A DNA stretch of 60,464 bases from Duganella margarita (GTDB taxonomy: Bacteria > Pseudomonadota > Gammaproteobacteria > Burkholderiales > Burkholderiaceae_D): contig NZ_WWCS01000026.1 of the NCBI RefSeq assembly GCF_009857535.1, forward strand, positions 1-60,464. Direction: 5' to 3'. Position numbers and translations under genes: made by a program. Below, piece by piece: positions 1-7,138 of this stretch. Below the pieces are notes generated by a model, which made no database searches, was not told the origin of the DNA, and worked only from the letters and a program-made list of their open reading frames with translations. How positions within the stretch are numbered: the stretch's first letter is position 1; the number at the start of each line of letters is the position of its first letter.

Positions 1-794
1 CACTGCATGATGCCGGGTTGATGGTCAGTGTGGTCAATCCGGGCTGCATCAAAGGTTTCGGCCAGAGTGAAAATCTGCGCAATAAAACCGACAAGGCCGA
101 TGCGGCCCTGATCGCGCGGTACTGCGCAGCCATGTCGCCGAAGCGGTGGACACCACCACCGTTGGAGCAACGCCAACTGCGGGCATGGTCGCAGCGCATA
201 CAAGCGTTGAAGGACATGCGTCAGCAGGAGAGCAACCGCCTGGAAAGCTACACGGTCAGCGGCATGAACGAGGTCGCCGAGCATGCCCGCTCCCTCATTG
301 CCTGGTTGGACGCGCAGATCAAACAGCTCGAAGTGGATATGGACGACCATATCAACCGCCATCCAGGCCTCAAGCATGACGTTGAGCTGCTGACAAGCAT
401 TCCGGGGATCGGTAACACGACGGCAGCACGGCTCCTGGGGCAACTAGGCGACATCCGGCGCTTTGGCAGCGCTAAGCGGTTTGCCGCATTCCTTGGAGTC
501 ACGCCGCGCCAGCGCAGTTCGGGAACCTCGATCAAGGGCCGCACGATGATGAGCCGCACCGGCAGCTTATCGCTGCGCGCAGCACTGTACATGCCGGGCA
601 TGGTGGCGAGCCGCTATAACCCGCTACTGCGGCCATTTGCGCTGCGATTGGCTGCAACCGGTATGGCCAAGAAGGCCGTCATCGGCGCCGTCATGCATAA
701 GCTGGCGCATTTCATTTACGGCGTCATCAAAACAAACAAGCCCTTTGACCCCAATTACCTGGCGAAAGGGCTTGCTATTCAAGACGGTATCTGA
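1..794 (+). CDS. IS110-family transposase, 3' part (cut by window edge)
   Basis: The reading frame is open back to the first bases of the window (it reads LHDAG before the first possible start at 18-23), so the gene begins upstream and only its C-terminal part is visible. The segment with VVNPGCIKGFGQSE followed by KTDKADAALIARYC is the end of the DEDD-type catalytic domain of IS110/IS1111 transposases. The second half, LLTSIPGIGNTTAARLLGQLGD through FLGVTPRQRSSG, is the helix-hairpin-helix Transposase_20 domain, which carries the catalytic serine region of this family. IS110 enzymes move circular intermediates without long terminal inverted repeats. The stop codon lies inside a perfect palindrome (791-810). 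Whether the copy is intact cannot be judged without the upstream part. Confidence 0.93.
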   Translation, partial: LHDAGLMVSVVNPGCIKGFGQSENLRNKTDKADAALIARYCAAMSPKRWTPPPLEQRQLRAWSQRIQALKDMRQQESNRLESYTVSGMNEVAEHARSLIAWLDAQIKQLEVDMDDHINRHPGLKHDVELLTSIPGIGNTTAARLLGQLGDIRRFGSAKRFAAFLGVTPRQRSSGTSIKGRTMMSRTGSLSLRAALYMPGMVASRYNPLLRPFALRLAATGMAKKAVIGAVMHKLAHFIYGVIKTNKPFDPNYLAKGLAIQDGI

Positions 795-810
795 CCCCGT
801 ACGGGGTCAG
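791..810. repeat. Perfect 20-bp palindrome at the end of the IS110 gene
   Basis: CTGACCCCGTACGGGGTCAG equals its own reverse complement and contains the transposase stop codon. It is followed directly by ACCC. IS110/IS1111 elements often carry subterminal repeats or sit in REP-like palindromes, so this is either an element end or the genomic target repeat. The sequence alone does not decide which. Confidence 0.75.
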
Positions 811-826
811 ACCCTTTCGTTTGGGG

Positions 827-1252
827 TTATTTGGTATCGGCAGGGACGGTTTCTACGACCGCCGCTTCGTAGACGAATTTGCCGCCGTCGTCGCGGAACA
901 CGCCCATCAGCTCGCCGCCGTCGCCTTTGACGTCCGGATATTGCGTGCAGGTCTGCGTTTCCACCTGCCACATCTCTTGCCCGGCGCGCAGCGTCCAGAC
1001 GTTGTCGCCGCCGGACAGCAGTTCGATTTCCACTTCATCGGCCGGCATGTCGGTCAGCTCGATGCGGCGCAGGCAGTCGGGCAGGCGCTGCATGATCAAC
1101 TCCACCCGGCTGTCCTTGCTCCAGAAGTGCTTCTGCACCCGATGGATGGTCAGCGCATGGTTGCCGACCGGGCCGTCCGCGTAGTACGAGGCGCTGTCGT
1201 CAACGCATGCCGCCAGCAGCAGCGGCATCAGGAGGAACAGGATCTTGCGCAT
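827..1252 (-). CDS. Small predicted lipoprotein, function unknown
   Basis: The 141-residue product starts MRKILFLLMPLLLAAC, a signal peptide ending in a lipobox with Cys16 as the predicted lipidated residue, so it should be a membrane-anchored periplasmic or outer-membrane lipoprotein. The mature part is acidic, with a pair of cysteines near residues 60 and 102, and shows no domain I recognise. It is a single gene whose stop codon lies 16 bases from the palindrome that ends the IS110 element. The predicted lipidation is well supported; the function is unknown. Confidence 0.7.
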   Translation of the reverse strand: MRKILFLLMPLLLAACVDDSASYYADGPVGNHALTIHRVQKHFWSKDSRVELIMQRLPDCLRRIELTDMPADEVEIELLSGGDNVWTLRAGQEMWQVETQTCTQYPDVKGDGGELMGVFRDDGGKFVYEAAVVETVPADTK

Positions 1253-1312
1253 GGGCTTTCCGTGGGTGGCTATCGATTGACCTCATTATAGCCGCCCCAC
1301 CTGGCGACCCCA

Positions 1313-1921
1313 TCAGAAGCGGTAGCCGATACCCACTCCCAATAGCACCGGATCCACTTTCACGCGGCTGGCCTTGGCGCCGCTGATCATCACGTCGCTG
1401 CGGATCTGCACTTTCTTGATGTCGAAGTTGATCGACCAGTTCTTGTCGATCGCCACATCGGCGCCCGCTTGCAGCGCCAGGCCGAAGCTGTCATGTTCCA
1501 GGCTGCCCGCGCCGCCCAGCAGGTTCACCTTGGAGAAGGTGGTGTAGTTGACGCCCGCGCCCACGTACGGACGGAAGCTGGCGTCCGGCAGGAAGTGGTA
1601 TTGCACCGTCAGCGTTGGCGGCAGGTGCTTGATGGTGCCGATGTTGGCGCCGTCCAGCGAGACGTCGTGTTTTTGCGGGTAGGTCAGAATCAGCTCGGTG
1701 GCGATGTTCTTGGTGAAGAAATAGGAGACGTCAAATTCCGGAATGGTCTTGTTGCTGACGTGGATGCGGTCGGAGGCGCCGACGCCGCCAACGGGATCCG
1801 ATTTGTCGGCGGTGTCGATGTGCACGGCGCGCACGCGCACCAGCCACGGGCTTTCTTGGGCCATCGCGTTGCCGGTCATCAGGGTCAGGGCGGCCAATAC
1901 TGCTGCTACGGTCTTGCTCAT
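1313..1921 (-). CDS. ompW: OmpW-family outer membrane protein
   Basis: The 202-residue product begins MSKTVAAVLAALTLMTGNAMA-Q, a signal peptide cleaved after AMA. The mature protein is an eight-stranded OmpW-type beta barrel: PWLVRVRAVHID near the N-terminus, an ATELILTYPQKHDV strand pair, the family segment LPPTLTVQYHFLPDASFRPYVGAGVNYT, and a C-terminal strand ending GVGIGYRF with the terminal Phe used for outer-membrane insertion. A longer frame exists upstream, but the ATG at 1919-1921 has a good ribosome site (GAGGGAAG) and the signal peptide directly after it. OmpW proteins form small hydrophobic channels. The FNR-type box at 1987-2000 is 66 bases upstream, consistent with oxygen-responsive control as known for ompW elsewhere. 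Confidence 0.93.
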   Translation of the reverse strand: MSKTVAAVLAALTLMTGNAMAQESPWLVRVRAVHIDTADKSDPVGGVGASDRIHVSNKTIPEFDVSYFFTKNIATELILTYPQKHDVSLDGANIGTIKHLPPTLTVQYHFLPDASFRPYVGAGVNYTTFSKVNLLGGAGSLEHDSFGLALQAGADVAIDKNWSINFDIKKVQIRSDVMISGAKASRVKVDPVLLGVGIGYRF

Positions 1922-1986
1922 TTTACTTCCCTCTTTTTGTCGTTGAGTAACGTGGGGAAGTCTATTGATGCGGTGCACTAAAAACA

Positions 1987-2000
1987 TTGATCCAAGTCAA
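1987..2000. promoter_or_regulatory. Candidate FNR/ANR binding site between ompW and the iorA operon
   Basis: TTGATCCAAGTCAA matches the FNR/ANR consensus TTGAT-N4-ATCAA at nine of ten fixed positions. It lies in the divergent intergenic region, 66 bases upstream of the ompW start and 73 bases upstream of the iorA start, so it could serve either promoter or both. Confidence 0.65.
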
Positions 2001-2072
2001 AATTTTCCAACTGTGAAACGATGGTAGTATGACCAGCGATCGATTTTCCTACCTTACTAACAGGAGACCTGG

Positions 2073-2576
2073 ATGGCCAAGCTCAACGTCAACGGTGCAG
2101 TCATGGAGTACGAGGCGGAGGACGATACGCCGCTGTTGTGGGTGATCCGCGAACAGCTGGGACTGACCGGCACCAAGTATGGTTGCGGCGTCGCCCAGTG
2201 CGGCGCCTGCACCGTGCATATCGATGGACAGGCAGTGCGCAGCTGCGTCTATCCGGCATCGGCGGTCACCGCCGCGCAGAAGATCACCACCATTGAGGGC
2301 CTGTCGGCCGACGGCTCGCATCCGATTCAGAAAGCCTGGGCGGCGCTGGATGTGCCGCAGTGCGGCTTCTGCCAGTCCGGCATGATCATGGCCGCCGCCG
2401 CGCTGGTGCGCGACAAGCCCAAATGTACCGACGCCGATATCGATGCGGCGATGACCAACATCTGCCGATGCGGCACCTACAACCGCGTGCGCAAGGCGAT
2501 CCACGTGGCGGTGCGCGGCAGCGATCCGGCCAGCGCCGGCCTGGCGATTGAACGCATCGCAGGGAGCAAGGCATGA
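2073..2576 (+). CDS. iorA: 2Fe-2S subunit of a molybdenum hydroxylase (IorA-type)
   Basis: This 167-residue protein is the small iron-sulfur subunit of a xanthine-oxidase-family enzyme, closest in layout to isoquinoline 1-oxidoreductase alpha. A plant-type 2Fe-2S site is formed by Cys38, Cys43, Cys46 and Cys58 (CGVAQCGAC and RSC). A second cluster is formed by Cys97, Cys100, Cys131 and Cys133 (CGFCQSGM and CRCGTY). These clusters carry electrons from the molybdenum cofactor in the partner subunit to an acceptor. The start has an AGGAGA ribosome site at 2062-2067. The stop overlaps the next gene by four bases (ATGA), indicating coupled translation. The physiological substrate (aldehyde or N-heterocycle) cannot be read from the sequence. 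Confidence 0.93.
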   Translation: MAKLNVNGAVMEYEAEDDTPLLWVIREQLGLTGTKYGCGVAQCGACTVHIDGQAVRSCVYPASAVTAAQKITTIEGLSADGSHPIQKAWAALDVPQCGFCQSGMIMAAAALVRDKPKCTDADIDAAMTNICRCGTYNRVRKAIHVAVRGSDPASAGLAIERIAGSKA

Positions 2577-4771
2577 ACGCGCCGCATTTTACCGGCGCCT
2601 CGCGTCGCAGCTTCATGAAGATGGCCGGCGGCCTGGTGGTCGCCTTCCATATTCCGTTCGATGCGATGGCGGCCGAGCAGACGCCGATCGCCAAGGGCGC
2701 CTCCGGCGCCACGCCGGAAGTCAACGCCTGGGTGGTGATCAAGCCGGATGACAGCATCGTGATCCGCATCGCCCGTTCCGAGATGGGGCAGGGCACGCTG
2801 ACCGGCCTGGCGCAGTTGGTGGCGGAAGAGCTGGACGCCGACTGGAGCAAGGTCACCACCGAGTATCCGTCGCCGGGACAGAACCTGGAGCGCAAGCGCG
2901 TGTGGGGCAGCTTCTCCACCGGCGGCAGCCGCGGCGTGCGCGAGTCGCACGACTATGTGCGCAAGGGCGGCGCCATCGCCCGCACCATGCTGGTACAAGC
3001 CGCCGCCGATGCGTGGAAGGTGCCGGCGTCCGAATGCGTGGCCGCCGCCAGCATCATCACGCACAAGCCGTCCGGCCGCACCATCAGCTATGGCAAGGTG
3101 GCCGATGCCGCCGCCAGACTGACGGCGCCGACGGAAGTGGCGCTGAAAGATCCGAAGGACTGGAAGCTGGCCGGCAAGCGCCTGGCGCGTCTCGATACGG
3201 TGGACAAGACCACCGGCGCGCAAATCTACGGCATGGACATCAAGCTGCCCGGCATGCTGAACGCCGCCATCAAGGACTGCCCGGTATTCGGCGGCACCGT
3301 GAAGAGCTTTGACGCCGCCGCCGCCGAGAAGCGTCCCGGCGTGAAGAAGATCTTCAAGCTGGGCGACACCGCCGTGGTGGTGGTGGCAGACACCTGGTGG
3401 CGCGCCAAGTCCGCGCTGGATGCGATCACCATCGAGTGGGACAAGGGACCGAACGCCAAGCTGTCCAGCAAGGACATCGCCGCCACGCTGAAGGCCGCGC
3501 TGGATGCGCCGGAGGCGGTGGTCGGCAATGCGAACGGCGACGCCAGGGCGGCCATCGCATCGTCCAAGCGCAAGATCGAGGCGGTGTATTCCTTCCCGTG
3601 GCTGAATCACGCCACCATGGAGACCATGAACGCCACCGCGATCTGGACGCCGGAGCGCTGCGAAGTCTGGACGCCGACGCAAAACGGCGAGGCTGCACTG
3701 GCCGCCACCGCCGAAGCGGCCGGCCTGCGCGCCGCCAAGTGCGACGTCTACAAGATGCATCTGGGCGGCGGCTTTGGCCGGCGCGGCGCCACGCATGACT
3801 GGGTGACGCAGACGGTGAAGATCGCCAGGGAGTTCCCCGGCACGCCGATCAAGTTGATCTGGACGCGCGAGGAGGACATGCTGCACGGCCGCTATCACCC
3901 GATCACGCAGTGCAAGCTGACGGCGGGGCTGGATGACAAGGGTAATGTGACGGCGCTGCATATGCGCATTGCCGGCCAGTCGATCCTGGCGTCGCTGGGC
4001 TCCACGCTGAAGGACGGCAAGGACCCGGTGGTGTTCCAGGGCTTGAACGCACCGGGACCGGAAGCGTCGATCGGTTACAGCTTCCCGCATCTGCTGGTGG
4101 ATCATGCGATGCGCAATCCGCCGGTGCCGGCTGGCTTCTGGCGCGGCGTGAACCTGAACCAGAATACGATTTACCTCGAATGCTTCATGGACGAACTGGC
4201 CCACGCGACCAGGCAGGACCCGCTGGCCTTCCGCCGCAAGCTGATGGCGGAGCATCCGAAGCATCTGGCGGTGCTGAACGCGGTGGCTGAGAAGATCGGC
4301 TGGAACAAGCCGGCGCCGAAGGGCGTGTATCGCGGCTTGGCGCAGACCATGGGCTTCGGCAGTTACGTCGCCGCGTGCGCCGAGGTGTCGGTGGACCGCA
4401 AGACCGGCAAGGTAAAGATCCTGCGCATCGTTGCGGCGACCGATCCAGGATACGCGGTCAATCCGCAGCAGATCGAGGCGCAGGTGGAGGGCTCGTTTGT
4501 GTATGGGCTGTCCGCAGCGCTGTACGGCGAGTGCACGCTGAAGGATGGACAGATGGAGCAGTCCAACTTCGATACCTATCAGGTGATGAAGCTGGACGAG
4601 ATGCCGAAGGTGGAGTCGATCATCATGCCGTCCGGCGGTTTCTGGGGCGGCGTGGGCGAGCCGACGATTGCGGTGGCCGCGCCGGCGGTGCTGAACGCTA
4701 TCTTCGCCGCCACCGGCAAGCGCGTGCGCGATCTGCCGTTGAAGAACCACAGCCTGGTGAAGAAGGCTTAG
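2573..4771 (+). CDS. iorB: Molybdopterin-binding large subunit of molybdenum hydroxylase (IorB-type)
   Basis: The 732-residue protein starts with a twin-arginine signal (SRRSFMKMAGGLVVAF, residues 10-25), so the folded, cofactor-loaded complex is exported with IorA to the periplasm. Typical xanthine-oxidase-family cofactor segments follow: an MGQGTLTGL segment, GGGFGRRG near residue 401, GFWRGV near residue 522, and the C-terminal GGVGEPTIAVAAPAVLNA, which contains the active-site Glu. The enzyme hydroxylates an aldehyde or N-heteroaromatic substrate with water as oxygen source. Only one base separates its stop from soxX, so it appears to be co-transcribed with the sulfur-oxidation genes. That is an unusual partnership, since IorAB-type enzymes commonly travel with their own multi-heme cytochrome. 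Confidence 0.92.
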   Translation: MNAPHFTGASRRSFMKMAGGLVVAFHIPFDAMAAEQTPIAKGASGATPEVNAWVVIKPDDSIVIRIARSEMGQGTLTGLAQLVAEELDADWSKVTTEYPSPGQNLERKRVWGSFSTGGSRGVRESHDYVRKGGAIARTMLVQAAADAWKVPASECVAAASIITHKPSGRTISYGKVADAAARLTAPTEVALKDPKDWKLAGKRLARLDTVDKTTGAQIYGMDIKLPGMLNAAIKDCPVFGGTVKSFDAAAAEKRPGVKKIFKLGDTAVVVVADTWWRAKSALDAITIEWDKGPNAKLSSKDIAATLKAALDAPEAVVGNANGDARAAIASSKRKIEAVYSFPWLNHATMETMNATAIWTPERCEVWTPTQNGEAALAATAEAAGLRAAKCDVYKMHLGGGFGRRGATHDWVTQTVKIAREFPGTPIKLIWTREEDMLHGRYHPITQCKLTAGLDDKGNVTALHMRIAGQSILASLGSTLKDGKDPVVFQGLNAPGPEASIGYSFPHLLVDHAMRNPPVPAGFWRGVNLNQNTIYLECFMDELAHATRQDPLAFRRKLMAEHPKHLAVLNAVAEKIGWNKPAPKGVYRGLAQTMGFGSYVAACAEVSVDRKTGKVKILRIVAATDPGYAVNPQQIEAQVEGSFVYGLSAALYGECTLKDGQMEQSNFDTYQVMKLDEMPKVESIIMPSGGFWGGVGEPTIAVAAPAVLNAIFAATGKRVRDLPLKNHSLVKKA

Positions 4772-4772
4772 C

Positions 4773-5303
4773 ATGACGGCGCGCGGCAGCAGCGGCGGCA
4801 GGGTAGCGAGCGCGCTGGCCCTGGCCGCGCTGCTGCCATGCGCCGCCAAGTCGGCCGCCGCTGGCCCGGCCGCGCAAGCCGCCCCGGCTAGCGGCGATCT
4901 GCGCGTCGCCACCGCTACGACGCTGCTGGTGACCGCCGACGGGATTGCGTCCCCGCTGCCCGGCGCAGCGGCGGGCGACGCCGCACGCGGCCGCGCCATC
5001 GTCGCCAACCGCCAGTTGGGCCTATGCCTGCTGTGCCACACCGGCCCCATACCTGAAGAACGCTTCCAGGGCAACCTGGCCCCCGACCTGCAAGGCGCGG
5101 GACAGCGCTGGACCGCCGCACAACTGCGCCTGCGCATCGTGGACGCCAGCCGTGTCAATCCCGCCACCATCATGCCCGCCTACTACAAGACTGAAGGCCT
5201 GACTCGCGTGGCCGCAAGCTACCAAGGCAAAACCATCCTGACCACGCAGCAGATCGAAGACGTGGTGGCCTGGCTGCAAACACTCAAGGAGCCCGCACCA
5301 TGA
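4773..5303 (+). CDS. soxX: Sulfur-oxidation cytochrome c SoxX
   Basis: The 176-residue protein has an Ala-rich N-terminal export signal and one heme-c site, CLLCH, near residues 86-90. The region after it (ERFQGNLAPDLQGAG, then LRLRIVDASRVNPATIMPAYY) is characteristic of SoxX, with the Met of the MPAYY segment as probable distal heme ligand. SoxX pairs with SoxA to form the SoxAX heterodimer that attaches thiosulfate oxidatively to the carrier cysteine of SoxY. The gene starts one base after iorB and overlaps soxY by four bases. A generic cytochrome serving IorAB is the alternative, but the family-specific motif favours SoxX. Confidence 0.88.
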   Translation: MTARGSSGGRVASALALAALLPCAAKSAAAGPAAQAAPASGDLRVATATTLLVTADGIASPLPGAAAGDAARGRAIVANRQLGLCLLCHTGPIPEERFQGNLAPDLQGAGQRWTAAQLRLRIVDASRVNPATIMPAYYKTEGLTRVAASYQGKTILTTQQIEDVVAWLQTLKEPAP

Positions 5304-5749
5304 AGCGCCGCGACCTGCTGGCCGTCGGCGCCGGTCTGACCATGCTGGCGCTGGTCCGCCCCGCATCGGCCACGCCGGCGGAGATGGCTGCCGCCATCAA
5401 CAGCTTCACCGGTGGCGCCAAGCCGCAAACGGGCAAGGTGAAGTTCGACATCGCCCAACTGATCGACAACGGCAACGCCGTCCCGGTCACCATCTCGGTG
5501 GACAGCCCGATGAGCGCCACAGACCATGTCAGCGCCATCGGCATCTTCACCGAGCGCAATCCGCAAACGGAAGTGGCGGTATTCACGCTAGGCCCACGCG
5601 CCGGCAAAGCCGAAGTCTCCACCCGCATCCGCCTCGCCACCTCGCAACGACTAATGGCCGTGGCGCGCATGAGCGACGGCAGCTACTGGTCGCAGGGTGT
5701 AGAGGTCATCGTCGCACTGGCGGCGTGCGTGGAAGGGGAGGCGCCCTGA
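5300..5749 (+). CDS. soxY: Sulfur carrier protein SoxY with atypical tail
   Basis: The 149-residue protein begins MKRRDLLAVGAGLTMLALVRPASA, a twin-arginine-like signal. SoxY is exported with SoxZ and carries sulfur intermediates on a cysteine in a flexible C-terminal arm. The immunoglobulin-like core is clear (VPVTISVDSPMSATDHVSAIGIF through TRIRLATSQRLMAVARMSDGSYW). The tail ends ALAACVEGEAP: the carrier Cys (about residue 143) is present, but the usual terminal Gly-Gly-Cys-Gly-Gly surroundings are replaced and the Cys is seven residues from the end. It overlaps soxX by four bases and soxZ by one. Loading and unloading by partner enzymes may differ from canonical SoxY. Confidence 0.88.
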   Translation: MKRRDLLAVGAGLTMLALVRPASATPAEMAAAINSFTGGAKPQTGKVKFDIAQLIDNGNAVPVTISVDSPMSATDHVSAIGIFTERNPQTEVAVFTLGPRAGKAEVSTRIRLATSQRLMAVARMSDGSYWSQGVEVIVALAACVEGEAP

Positions 5750-6075
5750 TGGCCCGCGCCCTGATCCACATGCCGGCCAGCGCAAAGCGCGGCGAAATCA
5801 TCGAGATCCGCGCGTTGATCGGCCACCCGATGGAAACCGGCTACCGCGTCGGTGCGGACGGCAAGCTGCTGGCGCGCGACATCATCCGCAAGTTCGCCTG
5901 CCGCTACAACGGCGAACAAGTCTTCCGCGCGGAGCTGCATCAGGCCATATCGGCCAATCCGTACATCACCTTCTTCACGGTGGCGACGGACAGCGGCACG
6001 CTGGAATTCACGTGGGACGGCGACAATGGCTTTGCCCACACCGAGAAGATGACCCTGACGGTGAACGCACCATGA
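5749..6075 (+). CDS. soxZ: Thiosulfate-oxidation chaperone subunit SoxZ
   Basis: This 108-residue protein has the SoxZ fold signature: RALIHMPASAKRGEIIEIRALIGHPMETGYR at the start, FRAELHQAISANPYITFF in the middle and the TLEFTWDGDNGFAHTEKMTLTV end. It has no signal peptide, as expected for a subunit exported with SoxY. The ATG at 5749 overlaps the soxY stop by one base (TGATG). An earlier in-frame ATG at 5725 lies inside soxY and adds residues not typical of SoxZ. The stop overlaps soxA by four bases. Confidence 0.93.
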   Translation: MARALIHMPASAKRGEIIEIRALIGHPMETGYRVGADGKLLARDIIRKFACRYNGEQVFRAELHQAISANPYITFFTVATDSGTLEFTWDGDNGFAHTEKMTLTVNAP

Positions 6076-6803
6076 AATGGCTGCTGGCCTTGGCGCTGGT
6101 GGCCGCATCGGCGCTGGCTGCGGACGACCGCCGCTCCGGCGCGGAATTCATGAGCGCCGCCACCCAAGCCATGCAGCGCGACGATGCTCAAAATCCCGCC
6201 ATGCTATGGGTCGCCAACGGCGAAGCGGAGTGGAACAAGTCGTGCGTCAAATGCCATGGCGATGCGCGCAGCAGCATGCGCGGCGTGGCGGCGCGCTTTC
6301 CGGCGTTTGATACAGGGAGTGGCAAAGTGGTCAACCTGAGCCAGCGCATCAATCTGTGCCTTGAGCGCAAGCTGCATGCCGCGCCGCTGCGGCTGGAAAG
6401 CGAGGAGCTGCTGGCGCTGGAGGCCTATTTGGCGATGCAGTCGCGCGGCATGCCGGTGGCGCCGCCGCAGGATGCCCATACCCGTGCCGCCGCCGCGCGC
6501 GGACAGCAGTTGTACAAGCAGCGCATCGGGCAGTTGAATTTATCGTGCGCGCAGTGCCACGACCAGCAGTGGGGCAAGCGTCTGGCGGCCAGCACTATCC
6601 CGCAGGCGCATGCGGCGGCGTATCCCATCTACCGGCTGGAGTGGCAGGCGATGGGCTCACTGCAGCGCCGGCTGCGCAACTGCATGAGCGGCGTGCGCGC
6701 CGAAGTGCCGCCGTTTGGCGCGCAGGAATTGACGGAACTGGAGGCCTGGCTCGCGGTCCGCGACCAGGATATGAAAATGGAATCGCCGGGAGTACGACCA
6801 TGA
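6072..6803 (+). CDS. soxA: Diheme cytochrome c SoxA
   Basis: The 243-residue protein has a signal peptide (MKWLLALALVAASALAA) and two heme-c sites, CVKCH in the first half and CAQCH in the second, as in diheme SoxA proteins. The segment RLRNCMSGVRAE contains the cysteine that in known SoxA is modified to a persulfide and ligates the active-site heme, so the catalytic residue is kept. Together with SoxX it would form the enzyme that conjugates thiosulfate (or another reduced sulfur donor) to SoxY. The start is fixed by the ATGA overlap with soxZ and by the signal peptide. Confidence 0.92.
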   Translation: MKWLLALALVAASALAADDRRSGAEFMSAATQAMQRDDAQNPAMLWVANGEAEWNKSCVKCHGDARSSMRGVAARFPAFDTGSGKVVNLSQRINLCLERKLHAAPLRLESEELLALEAYLAMQSRGMPVAPPQDAHTRAAAARGQQLYKQRIGQLNLSCAQCHDQQWGKRLAASTIPQAHAAAYPIYRLEWQAMGSLQRRLRNCMSGVRAEVPPFGAQELTELEAWLAVRDQDMKMESPGVRP

Positions 6804-7138
6804 TACTGAAGCCTATGCTTATCGCCTTGCTGGGAGCCGCCAGCGTAATGGGTACGATGGCGGCTGCAACGGCGGCCGCTGCGCCAACCGTCTCCGCCGG
6901 CGCGCGACTCGCCGCCACCTGCGCCGCCTGCCATGGCACCAACGGCGATACCCACGGCAGCACGCTGCCGCGCCTCGCTGGCCAACCCGAGCAAGCCCTG
7001 TCGGCCAGCCTGCATGCCTTCAAGACTGGCCAGCGAACCTCCACCATCATGACGCAGATCGCCAAAGGCTACACCGACGAACAACTCGGCCTGCTGGCCG
7101 CCTACTTTGCCGCGCAAAAGCCGGGAGCCGCCAAATGA
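6800..7138 (+). CDS. Small monoheme cytochrome c, FccA-like subunit
   Basis: The 112-residue protein has a signal sequence (MILKPMLIALLGAASVMGTMA) and one heme site, CAACH, followed by GTNGDTHGSTLPRLAGQ and a late Met (about residue 80) as possible second ligand. It overlaps soxA and the following flavoprotein gene by four bases each. Small class I cytochromes before an FccB-type flavoprotein are usually the electron-accepting subunit of flavocytochrome c sulfide dehydrogenase (FccA or SoxE). I infer that role from position and size. Confidence 0.85.
   Translation: MILKPMLIALLGAASVMGTMAAATAAAAPTVSAGARLAATCAACHGTNGDTHGSTLPRLAGQPEQALSASLHAFKTGQRTSTIMTQIAKGYTDEQLGLLAAYFAAQKPGAAK

Noticed and set aside
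2477..5173. An 898-codon minus-strand frame opposite iorAB and soxX
   Set aside because: Arg/His/Ala-rich product with no domain, lying over well-supported genes with clear motifs; a shadow of GC-rich codons.
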